From contig NZ_JAJAUZ010000009.1 of the NCBI RefSeq assembly GCF_020532645.1, positions 1 to 64,000 of the forward strand: DNA of 64,000 nucleotides. Reading direction: 5' to 3'. Under the pieces are notes generated by a model. The model was not told the DNA's origin. It made no database searches and saw only the letters and a list, made by a program, of their open reading frames with translations. Source of the DNA: Streptomyces bambusae. GTDB taxonomy: Bacteria; Actinomycetota; Actinomycetes; Streptomycetales; Streptomycetaceae. Below, in pieces: positions 26,965-35,845 of this stretch. How positions within the stretch are numbered: the stretch's first letter is position 1; each line of letters opens with the position of its first letter. Both the position numbers and the translations under genes were made by a program.

Positions 26965-27495
26965 CTACCCGCAGGGTGCCAGATCGGAGCCGTCGAACTT
27001 CACCTTCAGGGGCGTGTGATCTTTGGAGCGGCTGAGGAGCATGTCCCGGTCGATGACGGAGTCCGGGTTCCTCACGGGGTCACGGCGTGCGTCCGTCTTC
27101 CAGTACTTGCCTGCCATCTTGAAGTGCAGGGAGTACACGCCCTCCCCCTTTCTCCGGATGTCGTCGTTCTTCCCGGCCACGTCCAGCACTGCCCGCCGGC
27201 ACGGACGCACTTCCCAGATCGGCACATACTCGCCGGTGACCTGATTCAGGAGCACCATGTTCCGGGCCGGGAAAACGCTCCGGTTGTCGATCACCAGGGA
27301 CGACCCGTCCTTCGCGGTTTCCGAGTGCCACGTCAACCGGTACACGCTCTCCAGCCTGTTCGAATGATCCGCAACATCATTGGCCGCCTTGCTGGCCTCA
27401 CGGGTCTCGATCACGCTGTAGATCGACATCCCGAGCGCAGCCACCGCCGTCAGCGCCGTCACCAGCTCGGCCTTCGTCACTCTCCTGATGTTCAT
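26965..27495 (-). CDS. Membrane-anchored hypothetical protein (176 aa)
   Basis: ATG 27495 follows GAGGAGGCCC. The N-terminus carries one membrane segment (LVTALTAVAALGMSIYSVI), then a short helical linker and a beta-rich domain (SLVIDNRSVFPARNMVLLNQ, WEVRPCRRAVLDVAG, GVYSLHFKMAGKYWKTDARR). Two cysteines (in RPCRR and at the C-terminal APCG) could pair outside the cell. The topology suggests a short cytoplasmic N-terminus and an extracytoplasmic domain. No family is recognised. Monocistronic by spacing. Confidence 0.65.
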   Translation of the reverse strand: MNIRRVTKAELVTALTAVAALGMSIYSVIETREASKAANDVADHSNRLESVYRLTWHSETAKDGSSLVIDNRSVFPARNMVLLNQVTGEYVPIWEVRPCRRAVLDVAGKNDDIRRKGEGVYSLHFKMAGKYWKTDARRDPVRNPDSVIDRDMLLSRSKDHTPLKVKFDGSDLAPCG

Positions 27496-27760
27496 GGGCC
27501 TCCTCGGTAGTCGAGACCCCACATCCGTTCCCCGCCCCCGCCCACCCCCGACACCAATTCGCCCACCTGGCAGGCGGGCATCACTCGTGCGCGGCCCACC
27601 ATCCCTAGCCGGGGTAAGCCGAGCCCGGAGTGGAGCGTGCCCGGTACGGGGCCCACTGGGTGGGCGACGGGTCCGTGCGGGTGTCGGCACCGGGAAGCGT
27701 GGCAGTCGCTGCGGTGGCCGACACCCTTGGACGTTCAGCGCCCGGTCGTCGGGGGCTCGC

Positions 27761-29608
27761 TCACGGCTCGGTGGTGAACACCGCGACGGAGTTGGCACCC
27801 ACCGACAGGGTTTGGCCGTTGGTGAAGTTCTTCGGCACCGTGCCGACCTTCGTGGGGAAGCCGTTGGCGTCGGTGCTCGGGGTGGCGCCGTCGGTGTAGA
27901 GGTACTTGTTGAGGGTGATCCACCCGGTGGGCTCGGTCAGTCTCACCGTCTGTGTGACGGACGTGCGGTTGACGAGGGCGAACGTCCAGCCTCCGCCGGG
28001 AAGTTGTGCAGCCAGCACGCGCACGCCCGTGGGCTCGGCCGGCGTATGGATGACGGACCCGGCCGGCAGGTACCGGGTCAGCAGGCTCCATGTGTAGAAC
28101 CACGGCCGTAGCGCCGTGGAGTGGGCCGACACCTTGTCGGGATCCTCGTCACCCCGCCCCCACATCCCGCAGAACGTGGTCGCGGCATAGCCGTCGAGGC
28201 ACCAGGCCGCCGCTCCGTCCACACCGCTGCGGGCTTCCTGCACCGCCAGATCCGCCATGCGCAGCGCTTGGGTCGTTTCGAGCGCGAAACGGTAGTCCTT
28301 GGTGCCGTCCGGGTACTGACGGGCCTTCGTCCCCGTCTCCCCCAGCAGCACCGCACCGCCCCGCGTCGCCGGCCGGATCTGGGACACCGCCTCGGTCATC
28401 ACGGGCTCGACGTACGCCGGGTCTGCGCCGTACAGCTCCTGGCCGTAGAAGTGGGCCTCGCTCGCTCCCAGCAGGCCGCTCTGTGCGGAGCGCAGCCACC
28501 AGGAGTTGTTGCTCTTCCAGGTGCCGGTGTTCATGTCGGCCTGTGTCTGCGTCAGATCGTCGAGAGCGTCGTCGATGGTCGTGCTGTTGTTGGCGATGTG
28601 CATCGACCCGATCGAGTGCTCACGGGTCGAGGAGGCCACGGACAGGCGGAGGTACTTGCTGCCGGTGATGCCCGAGGCGGTGTACGTGTACCTCCACATT
28701 CCGCTCCCGTTCTTGCCGGTGACCTGGGCGACCGGCGTTGGCGGCGCGACTGCCAGGTTCTTCCAGGTGGTGCCGTCCAACGAGGTCTGGAAGGTGATCG
28801 CCGTGTCGGTGGCGCTGTCGGCGTAGATCTGCGCGGTGAACGTGTTGAGTGCGGCGAGCTTCCAGACCAGAGCTGCGTTGCAGCCGGAATTGCACTCGGG
28901 TGCGGTGTGGCCACCGAGGTCACCGCCGTAGGAGCTGATGCCGGCCTCGGCGCTGTCGGCGCCGGAGATGACCGTTCTGGAGGTGTCCACGCCGGCGATC
29001 GCGAAGGCGGATGCGAGGGCAGTCGTCGCTGTCTGCCATTCGGCGTACGTGTGGGACTTCGCATCGTTGGCGACGTTGGGCTCGTTGACACCGACCCAGT
29101 ACGTCGGCGCGGCGCCGGCGGCCTGCAGGTGCTTGACCAGCGTCGTCTGGACGGCGGCTGTGTTCGGTGAGGTGTAGGTCAGGTTGTCGATGCCGAAGAG
29201 CCCGCTGACGACCGGCACGCCCTTGTCCACATAATGCTTGATCACCTTCTCGGCGTTCAGGTAGGCGGCGCTGGTGAAGTCGTAGGTGCCGCCCGCGTCG
29301 GTGCCGCTCCAGAACCAGGGCAGGTTGAACATGATCCGGACCACGCCCGGTTTCATGTAGTCGGTGCGGGACACCATCCGGTTCCAGTCGGCGGTGCTCC
29401 AGCTCGTGCCGCTCGGCGGCTGGGGGTTCTGGTTGTAGCCCAGTCCGATCCAGTGGCTGTCGACCACATCGTCGGTGGTGGTGGCGGCACTCGGGGCCGG
29501 GGCCGCAAGCCCGGTGCCGAGCGCTGCCGCCGTGGCTATCAGCGTCGCGCACAGCGTCCGGCGGACGGACCGGGCGGGCCGGAGACGTAGGAGTGATCGG
29601 GAGCGCAT
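27761..29608 (-). CDS. Secreted clan GH-A glycoside hydrolase
   Basis: Protein of 615 aa. ATG 29608 follows GGAAGG; a long signal peptide with a basic start is present (about residues 1-42). The TIM-barrel part shows the clan GH-A signature NEP (VGVNEPNVAND) with acid/base E176, and a nucleophile candidate E424 (LLGETGTKAR). Between them, about residues 240-330, lies an inserted beta-sandwich like an F5/8-type (CBM32-like) module (ITFQTSLDGTTWKNLAV, SKYLRLSV). A C-terminal beta domain follows (TLSVGANSVAVFTTEP). The fold resembles GH39/GH30-type enzymes, but the substrate cannot be stated. Upstream DNA contains a 38-bp palindrome 350 nt away that could also affect it. Confidence 0.75.
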   Translation of the reverse strand: MRSRSLLRLRPARSVRRTLCATLIATAAALGTGLAAPAPSAATTTDDVVDSHWIGLGYNQNPQPPSGTSWSTADWNRMVSRTDYMKPGVVRIMFNLPWFWSGTDAGGTYDFTSAAYLNAEKVIKHYVDKGVPVVSGLFGIDNLTYTSPNTAAVQTTLVKHLQAAGAAPTYWVGVNEPNVANDAKSHTYAEWQTATTALASAFAIAGVDTSRTVISGADSAEAGISSYGGDLGGHTAPECNSGCNAALVWKLAALNTFTAQIYADSATDTAITFQTSLDGTTWKNLAVAPPTPVAQVTGKNGSGMWRYTYTASGITGSKYLRLSVASSTREHSIGSMHIANNSTTIDDALDDLTQTQADMNTGTWKSNNSWWLRSAQSGLLGASEAHFYGQELYGADPAYVEPVMTEAVSQIRPATRGGAVLLGETGTKARQYPDGTKDYRFALETTQALRMADLAVQEARSGVDGAAAWCLDGYAATTFCGMWGRGDEDPDKVSAHSTALRPWFYTWSLLTRYLPAGSVIHTPAEPTGVRVLAAQLPGGGWTFALVNRTSVTQTVRLTEPTGWITLNKYLYTDGATPSTDANGFPTKVGTVPKNFTNGQTLSVGANSVAVFTTEP

Positions 29609-29958
29609 GGATTCCTTCCAGGATTGTGTGTCGGGGCGAACCTGCGGTGCGGTGGAGACCTGCCTTCCGGAGCAGGACGGCACGGCTCGTGGTGGTCCGA
29701 AAGATCCACAGCTGACGGCCGCCGTCCCGGATTCCGCTCCCTGCCCGACAGGTGGGCCGGCATGCAACTCGCCCTGCTGGAAGCCCAGTTCAACCAGGAG
29801 ACGCATGATGGCCCTGCCCCAGCATGGCCTACTTCGACTGCGGGAGTCACTGCGTTCGGCGGACCGACTTGGCCACACCCCGAACCCGCGGGTGGGACCG
29901 ACGCTGCGCCTTCCGCCGAGTGCTCCGCGAGGGCCGTCGCCGCGACGAAGAGGCGTGC
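29609..29958. other. 350-bp upstream region of the hydrolase gene
   Basis: No intact gene. A minus-strand frame from ATG 29961, inside the 38-bp palindrome, starts MARLFVAATALAEHSAEG but turns Pro/Arg-rich and is probably spurious. Promoter elements for the hydrolase are expected here but none is clear. Confidence 0.3.
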
Positions 29959-29996
29959 CATACTTGAACACGTTCAGTTGAACGTGTTCAAGTATG
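29959..29996. promoter_or_regulatory. 38-bp perfect palindrome, likely regulator operator
   Basis: The arms CATACTTGAACACGTTCA and TGAACGTGTTCAAGTATG are 18 bp, perfectly complementary and separated by GT. Each half contains a near-palindromic TTGAAC-(AC/GT)-GTTCAA core, as in tandem TetR/PadR-type operators. It ends 10 nt before the GTG of the membrane-protein gene at 30007 and lies 351 nt upstream of the hydrolase start. No regulator gene is adjacent. Confidence 0.65.
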
Positions 29997-30006
29997 GGGG
30001 TGCGGG

Positions 30007-30657
30007 GTGGAGTCCGAGAGGGTGTCGGGGGTGCAGTGGGGGTGCGCCCTCGCGGCACTGGTGACGGCGGGGGTGCTGACTGCGTTGGGGCTCGTGACGC
30101 CGCTGGGCGGGGTGTTTCTCGGGACCGCGGTGGCCATCGCCGTTCCGCTGCTGCCGCTGCGGGACCAGCCGAAGGCGTTCGCCCGCGCCTGTCTCGTCAT
30201 CGGGGTGGGCTTGCTGGGGTGGGCGCTGGTCGGGGCGGTGATCGGCATGTTCCTCTTCGTACCGACGGCGTTGCTGCTGATCGGCGCGGCCTTCGCGGAG
30301 CCGGGGAACCGGCCCGGCCGGTGGTGGGTGGCCGTCACCCCGGTCGCCGTCGCGGCGGCCGTGGCCGCCTTCTACCTGCAGCCGCCGGACGCCGACAACG
30401 AACCGCCGCCCTACTTCCTGGCGACGCTCGACTCCCGCGGCGTCCAGCAGGCGGAACTGGAGCGGCGTACGCCCGACCTGCGGGAGCGCGGCGCCACTCG
30501 GATCGAGGTGTACGAGCGGGCCGGCCGGCTCGAACTCACCGTGGGCATGCCCGACCACTTCGCACCAGGGCAGAGCCAGGCCCAACTGGGCGAGGAGATC
30601 CGGCGCCTGCCGGGGGTCGTCGACGTGCAGGTGTGCAACCACCACACGTGCTACTAA
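30007..30657 (+). CDS. Small membrane protein with cytosolic/extracellular tail
   Basis: Protein of 216 aa. The N-terminal 110 residues form about four hydrophobic segments (ALAALVTAGVLTALGLVTP, VFLGTAVAIAVPLLPL, CLVIGVGLLGWALVGAVIG, AVTPVAVAAAVAAFYL). The C-terminal 100 residues are soluble (DLRERGATRIEVYERAG, LGEEIRRLPGVVDVQVCNHH). The alpha-beta pattern there resembles a small ferredoxin-like or BON-like fold, but no motif confirms this. GTG 30007 is 10 nt after the 38-bp palindrome; GTG 30022, after GAGAGG, is an alternative start. Binding of a repressor to the palindrome would block this gene. Function unknown. Confidence 0.65.
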   Translation: MESERVSGVQWGCALAALVTAGVLTALGLVTPLGGVFLGTAVAIAVPLLPLRDQPKAFARACLVIGVGLLGWALVGAVIGMFLFVPTALLLIGAAFAEPGNRPGRWWVAVTPVAVAAAVAAFYLQPPDADNEPPPYFLATLDSRGVQQAELERRTPDLRERGATRIEVYERAGRLELTVGMPDHFAPGQSQAQLGEEIRRLPGVVDVQVCNHHTCY

Positions 30658-30708
30658 GGGACAGACCGGCCCGTCCCGGCGGGCCCGCCCAGGGCACGAG
30701 CGGCCTCC

Positions 30709-31215
30709 TCAGGCTTGCCAGTAGTCCCTTGGCCGGGGCGTCGTCACGACCTCGTTCGGCCAGGTCTGCCGGACGCGTCCGAGCTGCTCACGGAGCTCGT
30801 CCGCCCAGCCGTTCCCCGGGTCCAGGACGACGCGGACCGAAACCCCGGACTCGCCACGGTCGTCCACCGTGACGACGGGCCGGGGCACCGAGAACTGCCT
30901 GTCGACATCAATCCGGATCTCGGTGTCGCCCATGGCCGTCCAGCGGATGCCCTGCCCGTCGGAAAGCTCGTTCAGGTCCGTTGACCAGTCGTCCATGGCT
31001 TCCGGTGACAAGCACAGCCCAAGACGCCCGCTGACGAAGGCGCTCGTGATGACGAGCTCGGCATCGAGGTAGTCGTTGTACGGCGTGTCCCCGGGCCTGT
31101 TCCGCCCCAGGATCCGTACCCGGACGGTACTGTCCGGGTCGCTCAGACAGATCAGGTCCACGCCCTCGCCCTCATCCACGCGGCCTCCCGGACCCTCAAA
31201 GTTCCCGATCATCAT
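30709..31215 (-). CDS. DUF5959-like protein
   Basis: Protein of 168 aa, probably cytoplasmic. Features I associate with DUF5959: VDLICLSDPDSTVRVRILGR, DYLDAELVITSAFVSGRLGL, LSPEAMDDWSTDL, GIRWTAMGDTEIRIDVD and a C-terminal VRQTWPNEVV. Two adjacent ATGs occur at the start (31215 and 31212) without a clear Shine-Dalgarno sequence. The family has no known function; the layout of short beta strands is reminiscent of small immunity or antidote proteins, but no toxin lies next to it. Confidence 0.65.
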   Translation of the reverse strand: MMIGNFEGPGGRVDEGEGVDLICLSDPDSTVRVRILGRNRPGDTPYNDYLDAELVITSAFVSGRLGLCLSPEAMDDWSTDLNELSDGQGIRWTAMGDTEIRIDVDRQFSVPRPVVTVDDRGESGVSVRVVLDPGNGWADELREQLGRVRQTWPNEVVTTPRPRDYWQA

Positions 31216-31270
31216 GCACGAGTCGCCCGGCAGTGGAGCCGAACGGCCTTGGCGGCTGCGGGTCCCGGCC

Positions 31271-32008
31271 TCAGGCCGGCTTGCGCCACACGGAGATGTG
31301 CTTTGCGGAGTCCTGGGTGAAGGGGGAGCCGTCCCAGTCCGCGACGCGGCGTTCCAGTTCGAGTCCGGCGATCCGTGCCATCAGGTCGAGCTCGGCCGGC
31401 CAGGCGTAGCGGTGCCGGGAGTTCTCGCGGCGGTAGCGGCCGTCGCCGTCGTGGGTGAAGTGGTGCGAGACGAGCATCTGCTCGACCAGGTCTAAGGTGT
31501 CGAAGCCGAGGTGCTGCTCGGAGACGTCGAACGGCACCGCGACCTGGCCGGGCGGCAGGAGCCGCAGCGGCGGCACACCGAGCTCGATGACGAACCGGCC
31601 GCCGGGCGCCAGATGCCGTGCGGCGTTGCGGAAGCACTCGACCTGCTCGTCCTGCGTGAGCAGGTTCGTGATGGTGTTGTAGACGAGGTAGACCAGGGTG
31701 AAGGCGCCCGGAACGACTGTGGTGGCCATGTCCCCGATGGTCACCGGGAGCTCTCCCTCGTCGATCTTGCGTCGCAGCACCGCTGCCATGTGCTCGGACA
31801 GCTCGATGCCCGCCACCGGCACCCCGCGTTCCCGGAGCGGGACTCCCACCCTTCCCGTTCCGATGGCGAACTCCAGCGCCCGGCCTTCGCCGGCGAGCTC
31901 GGCGAGGAACGCTAGGGCCGGTCCGAGTACTGCGTCCGAGGATGCTTCGGCCTCCTCCGCGTCGTATCGGTCGGCGGTCTCTCGCGTCCACAGTTCGCTG
32001 CTCGTCAC
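31271..32008 (-). CDS. SAM-dependent class I methyltransferase
   Basis: Protein of 245 aa. GTG 32008 follows AAGGTGGGG. Motif I is LEFAIGTGRVGVPL (usual E/DxGxGxG, here AIGTGR), followed by the acidic GIELSEHM and GDMATT. Methyltransf_11/25-type core with APGGRFVIELG. Residues at the C-terminus (DWDGSPFTQDSAKHISVWRK) are typical of small actinomycete methyltransferases with unknown acceptor. No pathway neighbours point to the substrate. Confidence 0.85.
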   Translation of the reverse strand: MTSSELWTRETADRYDAEEAEASSDAVLGPALAFLAELAGEGRALEFAIGTGRVGVPLRERGVPVAGIELSEHMAAVLRRKIDEGELPVTIGDMATTVVPGAFTLVYLVYNTITNLLTQDEQVECFRNAARHLAPGGRFVIELGVPPLRLLPPGQVAVPFDVSEQHLGFDTLDLVEQMLVSHHFTHDGDGRYRRENSRHRYAWPAELDLMARIAGLELERRVADWDGSPFTQDSAKHISVWRKPA

Positions 32009-32090
32009 GGGTCCCCACCTTGCCGGTGCCGAGGAACGCTGTCGACACATTTACGTGCGCGGCGGCGCGCGGCGAGCAGACCGTGCAGGG

Positions 32091-32732
32091 TCAGGCGGAT
32101 TCGGTGGGGGTCAGGTGCCGGGTGTCTGCGAGGCTGACGACCTGGCGGTTGTGGAAGTAGTCGTCCTCGCGGAGTGTGGTGATGCTGCCGGCGGGCGCCC
32201 GGAAACTGGCGTATCCGGCTGACGTGATCGGCATCCTGATCCAGGAGGCGACTACGAACGTCAGGGAGCCGCCGTGCGTGACGATGATCTGGTGCGCGCA
32301 CGGGCGTCGGAGGATGTCGTCCATGGCTTCGTAGATGCGCCGGGCCCACACGGCCTTGGTCTCCGCACCGCTCACGCCCTCGTCGTGGTCCATGCGCTCG
32401 CCGACGGCCGGCGGCGGGACGAAACGCCGGTCGAGCCACTCCTGCGGCCTTCCTCCCGCCTCGCCGTAGGACTTCTCCCTCAGCCGGCGGTCCAGGACCG
32501 GCAGCACGCCGAACGCCTCGGCCACCTCGTCGGCCGTACGACGGGTGCGCTGCAGGTCCGAGGAGAACAGCTCCACCTCGGCGTCCACCGGGATCCGGGC
32601 CCGCAGCGCCCGGGCGATGGAGACCGCGGCCCGGACGCCGGCGGGCGTCAACTGCGAGTCGTACCAGCCGCCGACGACCCCCTCGACGTGGTGGGTGGCC
32701 TCCGGGTGGGTGACGACGTGCAGGGTGCGCAT
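32091..32732 (-). CDS. Histidine phosphatase family protein
   Basis: Protein of 213 aa from ATG 32732. The phosphohistidine site is altered: [13 protein letters not shown] instead of the usual RHG. The second core is intact ([20 protein letters not shown]), as is the late catalytic histidine ([13 protein letters not shown]). The THPE variant of the RHG motif also occurs in the family. The likely substrate is a small phosphate ester. It may form a short minus-strand unit with the methyltransferase downstream (82-nt gap). Confidence 0.85.
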   Translation of the reverse strand: MRTLHVVTHPEATHHVEGVVGGWYDSQLTPAGVRAAVSIARALRARIPVDAEVELFSSDLQRTRRTADEVAEAFGVLPVLDRRLREKSYGEAGGRPQEWLDRRFVPPPAVGERMDHDEGVSGAETKAVWARRIYEAMDDILRRPCAHQIIVTHGGSLTFVVASWIRMPITSAGYASFRAPAGSITTLREDDYFHNRQVVSLADTRHLTPTESA

Positions 32733-32821
32733 GACGGCTGGCCTTCCGCGAGGTGGTCTGGTTGCCGGTGACGGGACGCATTCATGGAAGCAGCCCGGTG
32801 GTCCGGCAGGCAGGGTCTCCC

Positions 32822-34048
32822 TCAGGCTCGGGGCGCCGGCGGCTCGTGGCGGGTCCCGATCGCTGTGAGGGCGGCCGCGGCCGAGAGCGCCGCCAGTACG
32901 GCGAACAGGGCCGGGTAGCCGCCGAGAGGGCCGGCGATGGCGGTGCCGGCGAAGGGTGAGAAGGCGGCTGCGGCGTGGGCGGGGGCACCGAGGAGGCCGG
33001 AGAGGCGGCCGTAGTGGGCGGTTCCCCACCGGTCGGTGACGGCGGTGGCCTGGAGGAGGGTGAGGTTGCCCCGGACGATCCCGGCGAACACGGACAGCCC
33101 GACGAGCAGGGCGTAGGGGCCGGAGGTGAAGGCGAGGGCCGCGGTGGTGAGTCCGCCGAGGCCGACGAGGGTGACGGTCCGGGTGACCACGCCCGTGTGG
33201 CGGGCGAGGGCGGCGTAGAGGGTGCGGCCGAGGGTCTGGCCGGCGCCGCCGAGGCCGAGGGCCCAGGCGGCTTGGGTGGTGGTGTAGCCGCGTTCGAGGA
33301 AGAGGGGGACGAGGGTGATGACGACGGCGTACATCGCGAACGAAGAGAAGGTGAAGGTCGCGGCGAGCATCCAGAACGCCCGGCTGCGCGCCGCAGGTTC
33401 GGGTCCGGCATCCGTGGCGTGGGGGCTGTCGCGGGCCGGTGGCCAGGGGGCGCGCAGGGCAAGGGCGTGGGTGGGGATGGTCAGGGCGGCGAGGATCGCG
33501 GCGAGGACGGCGTAGGTGGTGCGCCAGGAGTGGTGGGCGGCGAGGACGGCGGTCAACGGGGCGAAGACGGTGGAGGCGAGTCCGCCGGCGAGGGTGACGA
33601 TGGTGAGGGCGCGGATGTGGTCGGGGGCCCACCAGCGGGTGAGGGCGGCGAAGGCGGGCGGGTAGAAGGTGGCGGCCATCGCCGCTCCGGCCAGCAGCCA
33701 TCCGGCGGTGAAGACCGCGAGGTTGGGGGCGGCGGCCACGATGAGGAGGCTGAGCGGGCCGAGGACGGAGCCGGCGGTCATGACGGCGCGGGGCCCGCGA
33801 CGGTCCAGGACGCGGCCGACGAAGATGCCGACGACGGCGGAGACCACGAGGGCGGCGGAGAACGCGGCCGTGGTCGCGCCTGCCGGCCAGCCGGTGTCGG
33901 CGGTGATGGCCGGGTTGAGGACGGGGAAGGCGTAGTAGAGGACACCCCAGCTGGTGATCTGTGTGGCGCACAGGGCGGGCAGCACGGCGCGTGGCCGCGA
34001 TCGGACCCCCGTCCCGGTCGCGGCCACGCGGGCCTTGGTGTGTGGCAT
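32822..34048 (-). CDS. MFS transporter in the arsenic-type locus
   Basis: Protein of 408 aa with about 12 hydrophobic segments in two halves and a long cytoplasmic loop ([19 protein letters not shown]). It carries the A-motif-like [11 protein letters not shown] after TM2. It starts 5 nt after the stop of the flavoprotein gene, so the two are coupled. In arsenic loci MFS proteins can export organic or phospho-arsenicals (ArsJ, ArsK types), but the sequence alone does not show the substrate. Assignment to metalloid export is inferred from the neighbours. Confidence 0.8.
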   Translation of the reverse strand: MPHTKARVAATGTGVRSRPRAVLPALCATQITSWGVLYYAFPVLNPAITADTGWPAGATTAAFSAALVVSAVVGIFVGRVLDRRGPRAVMTAGSVLGPLSLLIVAAAPNLAVFTAGWLLAGAAMAATFYPPAFAALTRWWAPDHIRALTIVTLAGGLASTVFAPLTAVLAAHHSWRTTYAVLAAILAALTIPTHALALRAPWPPARDSPHATDAGPEPAARSRAFWMLAATFTFSSFAMYAVVITLVPLFLERGYTTTQAAWALGLGGAGQTLGRTLYAALARHTGVVTRTVTLVGLGGLTTAALAFTSGPYALLVGLSVFAGIVRGNLTLLQATAVTDRWGTAHYGRLSGLLGAPAHAAAAFSPFAGTAIAGPLGGYPALFAVLAALSAAAALTAIGTRHEPPAPRA

Positions 34049-34053
34049 GGCGG

Positions 34054-35460
34054 TCAGCAACCGCCGGCGGAAGAGGTGGCGGGGGTGGGGTTGGGGTTGG
34101 GGGCGCCGAGGATGGTGAGGGGGGCGGGGGCCGCGCAGCAGCCGCCGCCGTCGCCGCCGCCGTTCTGCGCGGTGGCTTCGGGCTCGTCGAAGAGGCCCGC
34201 GCCGCCGCACACGCCGGTCTCGGGGAGGGTGAGTTCGACGCGCTCGGCGGCTGCGCGGTCGCCGGCGAGGTGGGCGGCGATGGAGCGGACCTGCTCGTAG
34301 CCGGTCATGGCGAGGAAGGTGGGGGCGCGGCCGTAGGACTTCATGCCGACGAGGTAGACGTCCTTCTCCGGGTGGGACAGCTCGTTCACGCCGTGCGGGT
34401 AGACGGTGCCGCAGGAGTGCTGGTTCGGGTCGATCAGCGGGGCCAGTTCGACCGGGGCCTGGAGGCGCTCGTCCAGGCCGAGGCGGAGCTCGTCGAGGAA
34501 GGAGAGGTCGGGGCGGAAGCCGGTGAGGACGATGACCTCGTCGACCGGGTCGAGGCGGCGGCCGTCCTCGCCGACGAGGACCACGCGGCCGTCTTCGGTG
34601 CGCTCGATGCTGTCGGTGCGGAAGCCGGTGACGGCGTGGGCGTGGCCGCCGTCGACGGCCGCCTTCGCGGCGAGGCCGAGGGCGCCGCGGGCGGGCAGCT
34701 GGTCGGCTTCGCCGCCGCCGAAGGTGGAGCCGGAGATGCCGCGGCGCAGGATCCAGGTGGCGTGGGTTCCGGTGCCGTCGTCGGCCTTGGCGAGGTCGGC
34801 CAGGTAGGCGAGGGCGGTGAAGGCGGAGGCGCCGGAGCCGATGACGGCGGTGCGCTTGCCCGCGTAGCGGGCGCGGACGGCGGGGTCCTTGAGGTCGGGG
34901 ACGCGGTAGGTGATGCGGTCCGCGGCCGCCTGCTCCCCCAGGGCCTTGAGGCCGCTGCCGCCGGCGGGGCTGGGGGTGGACCAGGTGCCGGAGGCGTCGA
35001 TGACCGCGCGGGCCAGGACCCGCTGCTCGCGGCCGTCGGCGCTCTCGTAGTGGACGACGAAGGGCTGGGTGTCGCGGTCGGCGTCGACGATGCGGTCGCG
35101 GCCGGTGCGGGAGACGCCGGTGACGCGGGCGTCGTAGCGGACGCGGTCGCAGTCGTCCAGGACGTCGGCGAGGGGCTGGAGGTAGCGGGCTGCCCAGTCA
35201 CCGCCGGAGGGGTACGTGTCCTCGGCGGGCTTGACCCAGCCGGTCGGGGCGAGGAGCTTCTCGGCGGCCGGGTCGACGACCTCGCCCCAGCGGGAGAAGA
35301 GGCGTACGTGGGCCCATTCGCGTACGGCGGATCCGGCGGTGGTCCCGGCTTCCAGGACGAAGGGTTCCAGGCCGCGGTCGACGAGGTGGGCGGCGGCCGC
35401 GAGTCCGGCGGGGCCGGCCCCGATGACGACGACGGGCAGCTCGGTGGTGTTCTCGCTCAT
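34054..35460 (-). CDS. FAD/NAD(P)-dependent flavoprotein with Cys tail
   Basis: Protein of 468 aa. The FAD site is [16 protein letters not shown] near residues 10-25; the NAD(P) site is [16 protein letters not shown] in the middle; ATG-like [15 protein letters not shown] follows, as in flavin monooxygenase-type (CzcO/ArsO-like) enzymes. Unusual is the C-terminus: a Gly-rich linker, vicinal C441-C442, a Pro-rich stretch and a terminal C468. Such a tail could hand a thiophilic ion such as As(III) to or from the active site (inference). It lies between the 69-aa CC protein and the MFS gene, all on the minus strand, as one unit. Confidence 0.8.
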   Translation of the reverse strand: MSENTTELPVVVIGAGPAGLAAAAHLVDRGLEPFVLEAGTTAGSAVREWAHVRLFSRWGEVVDPAAEKLLAPTGWVKPAEDTYPSGGDWAARYLQPLADVLDDCDRVRYDARVTGVSRTGRDRIVDADRDTQPFVVHYESADGREQRVLARAVIDASGTWSTPSPAGGSGLKALGEQAAADRITYRVPDLKDPAVRARYAGKRTAVIGSGASAFTALAYLADLAKADDGTGTHATWILRRGISGSTFGGGEADQLPARGALGLAAKAAVDGGHAHAVTGFRTDSIERTEDGRVVLVGEDGRRLDPVDEVIVLTGFRPDLSFLDELRLGLDERLQAPVELAPLIDPNQHSCGTVYPHGVNELSHPEKDVYLVGMKSYGRAPTFLAMTGYEQVRSIAAHLAGDRAAAERVELTLPETGVCGGAGLFDEPEATAQNGGGDGGGCCAAPAPLTILGAPNPNPTPATSSAGGC

Positions 35461-35529
35461 GGCAGGTCTCCGGGTCTTCGTACGGGCGGTGGGAGGAAGA
35501 GGGCGGGGGGGCTCGGTGGGGCTCGACGG

Positions 35530-35739
35530 TCAGCAGCAGCCGGCGCCGGCGGTGGCGGCTTCGCGTTTAGCGTTCGGGTCGCAGCAGGCGCCGGCCGCTT
35601 CGGCGCCCTCGGCGGTGCCGCAGCACGGCGAGGCCTGGGCGTGCACCGCCTCAGCGGCGGGCCGAGCGGGGGCCGTGGAGCAGCAGGGGGCCGCGGGCTC
35701 GGAGTGGTGAGGGCTGGTGGGGTTGGCCTGCTCGTTCAT
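35530..35739 (-). CDS. 69-aa protein with four CC pairs
   Basis: ATG 35739 follows AAGGAG. The chain is Ala/Pro-rich, low in hydrophobics and probably unfolded without metal. Eight of 69 residues are Cys, arranged only as adjacent pairs: C19-C20, C39-C40, C52-C53 and C68-C69, the last two being the C-terminus. Two pairs follow Pro, and HH lies at 11-12. Vicinal cysteines are classic ligands for As(III), Sb(III) or Hg(II). It is the first gene of the minus-strand unit that faces the ArsO-like gene, with an ArsR-type motif in the gap. It may be a metalloid chaperone or sink. No family name is known to me. Confidence 0.75.
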   Translation of the reverse strand: MNEQANPTSPHHSEPAAPCCSTAPARPAAEAVHAQASPCCGTAEGAEAAGACCDPNAKREAATAGAGCC

Positions 35740-35802
35740 GACGACTGCTCCTTGTTTCGACGTTTGTCGATGCCTTGCACGATCAGCATGGCAGCTGTAT
35801 CG

Positions 35803-35822
35803 ATAGACGTCAACATAGACGT
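35803..35822. promoter_or_regulatory. Putative ArsR box in the divergent promoter
   Basis: A direct repeat ATAGACGT-CAAC-ATAGACGT lies between the CC-protein start (35739) and the ArsO-like start (35846). The 11-mer GTCAACATAGA (35809-35819) recurs at 36941-36951 immediately before arsR. Shared sequence upstream of divergent arsenic genes and the regulator suggests a common ArsR site. Confidence 0.55.
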
Positions 35823-35845
35823 TCATCAATTCCGTGGGAGTTGTG

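Noticed and set aside
29539..29961. Divergent 140-aa gene starting inside the 38-bp palindrome
   Set aside because: Plausible first residues, but the rest is Pro/Arg-rich without a domain and there is no Shine-Dalgarno sequence.
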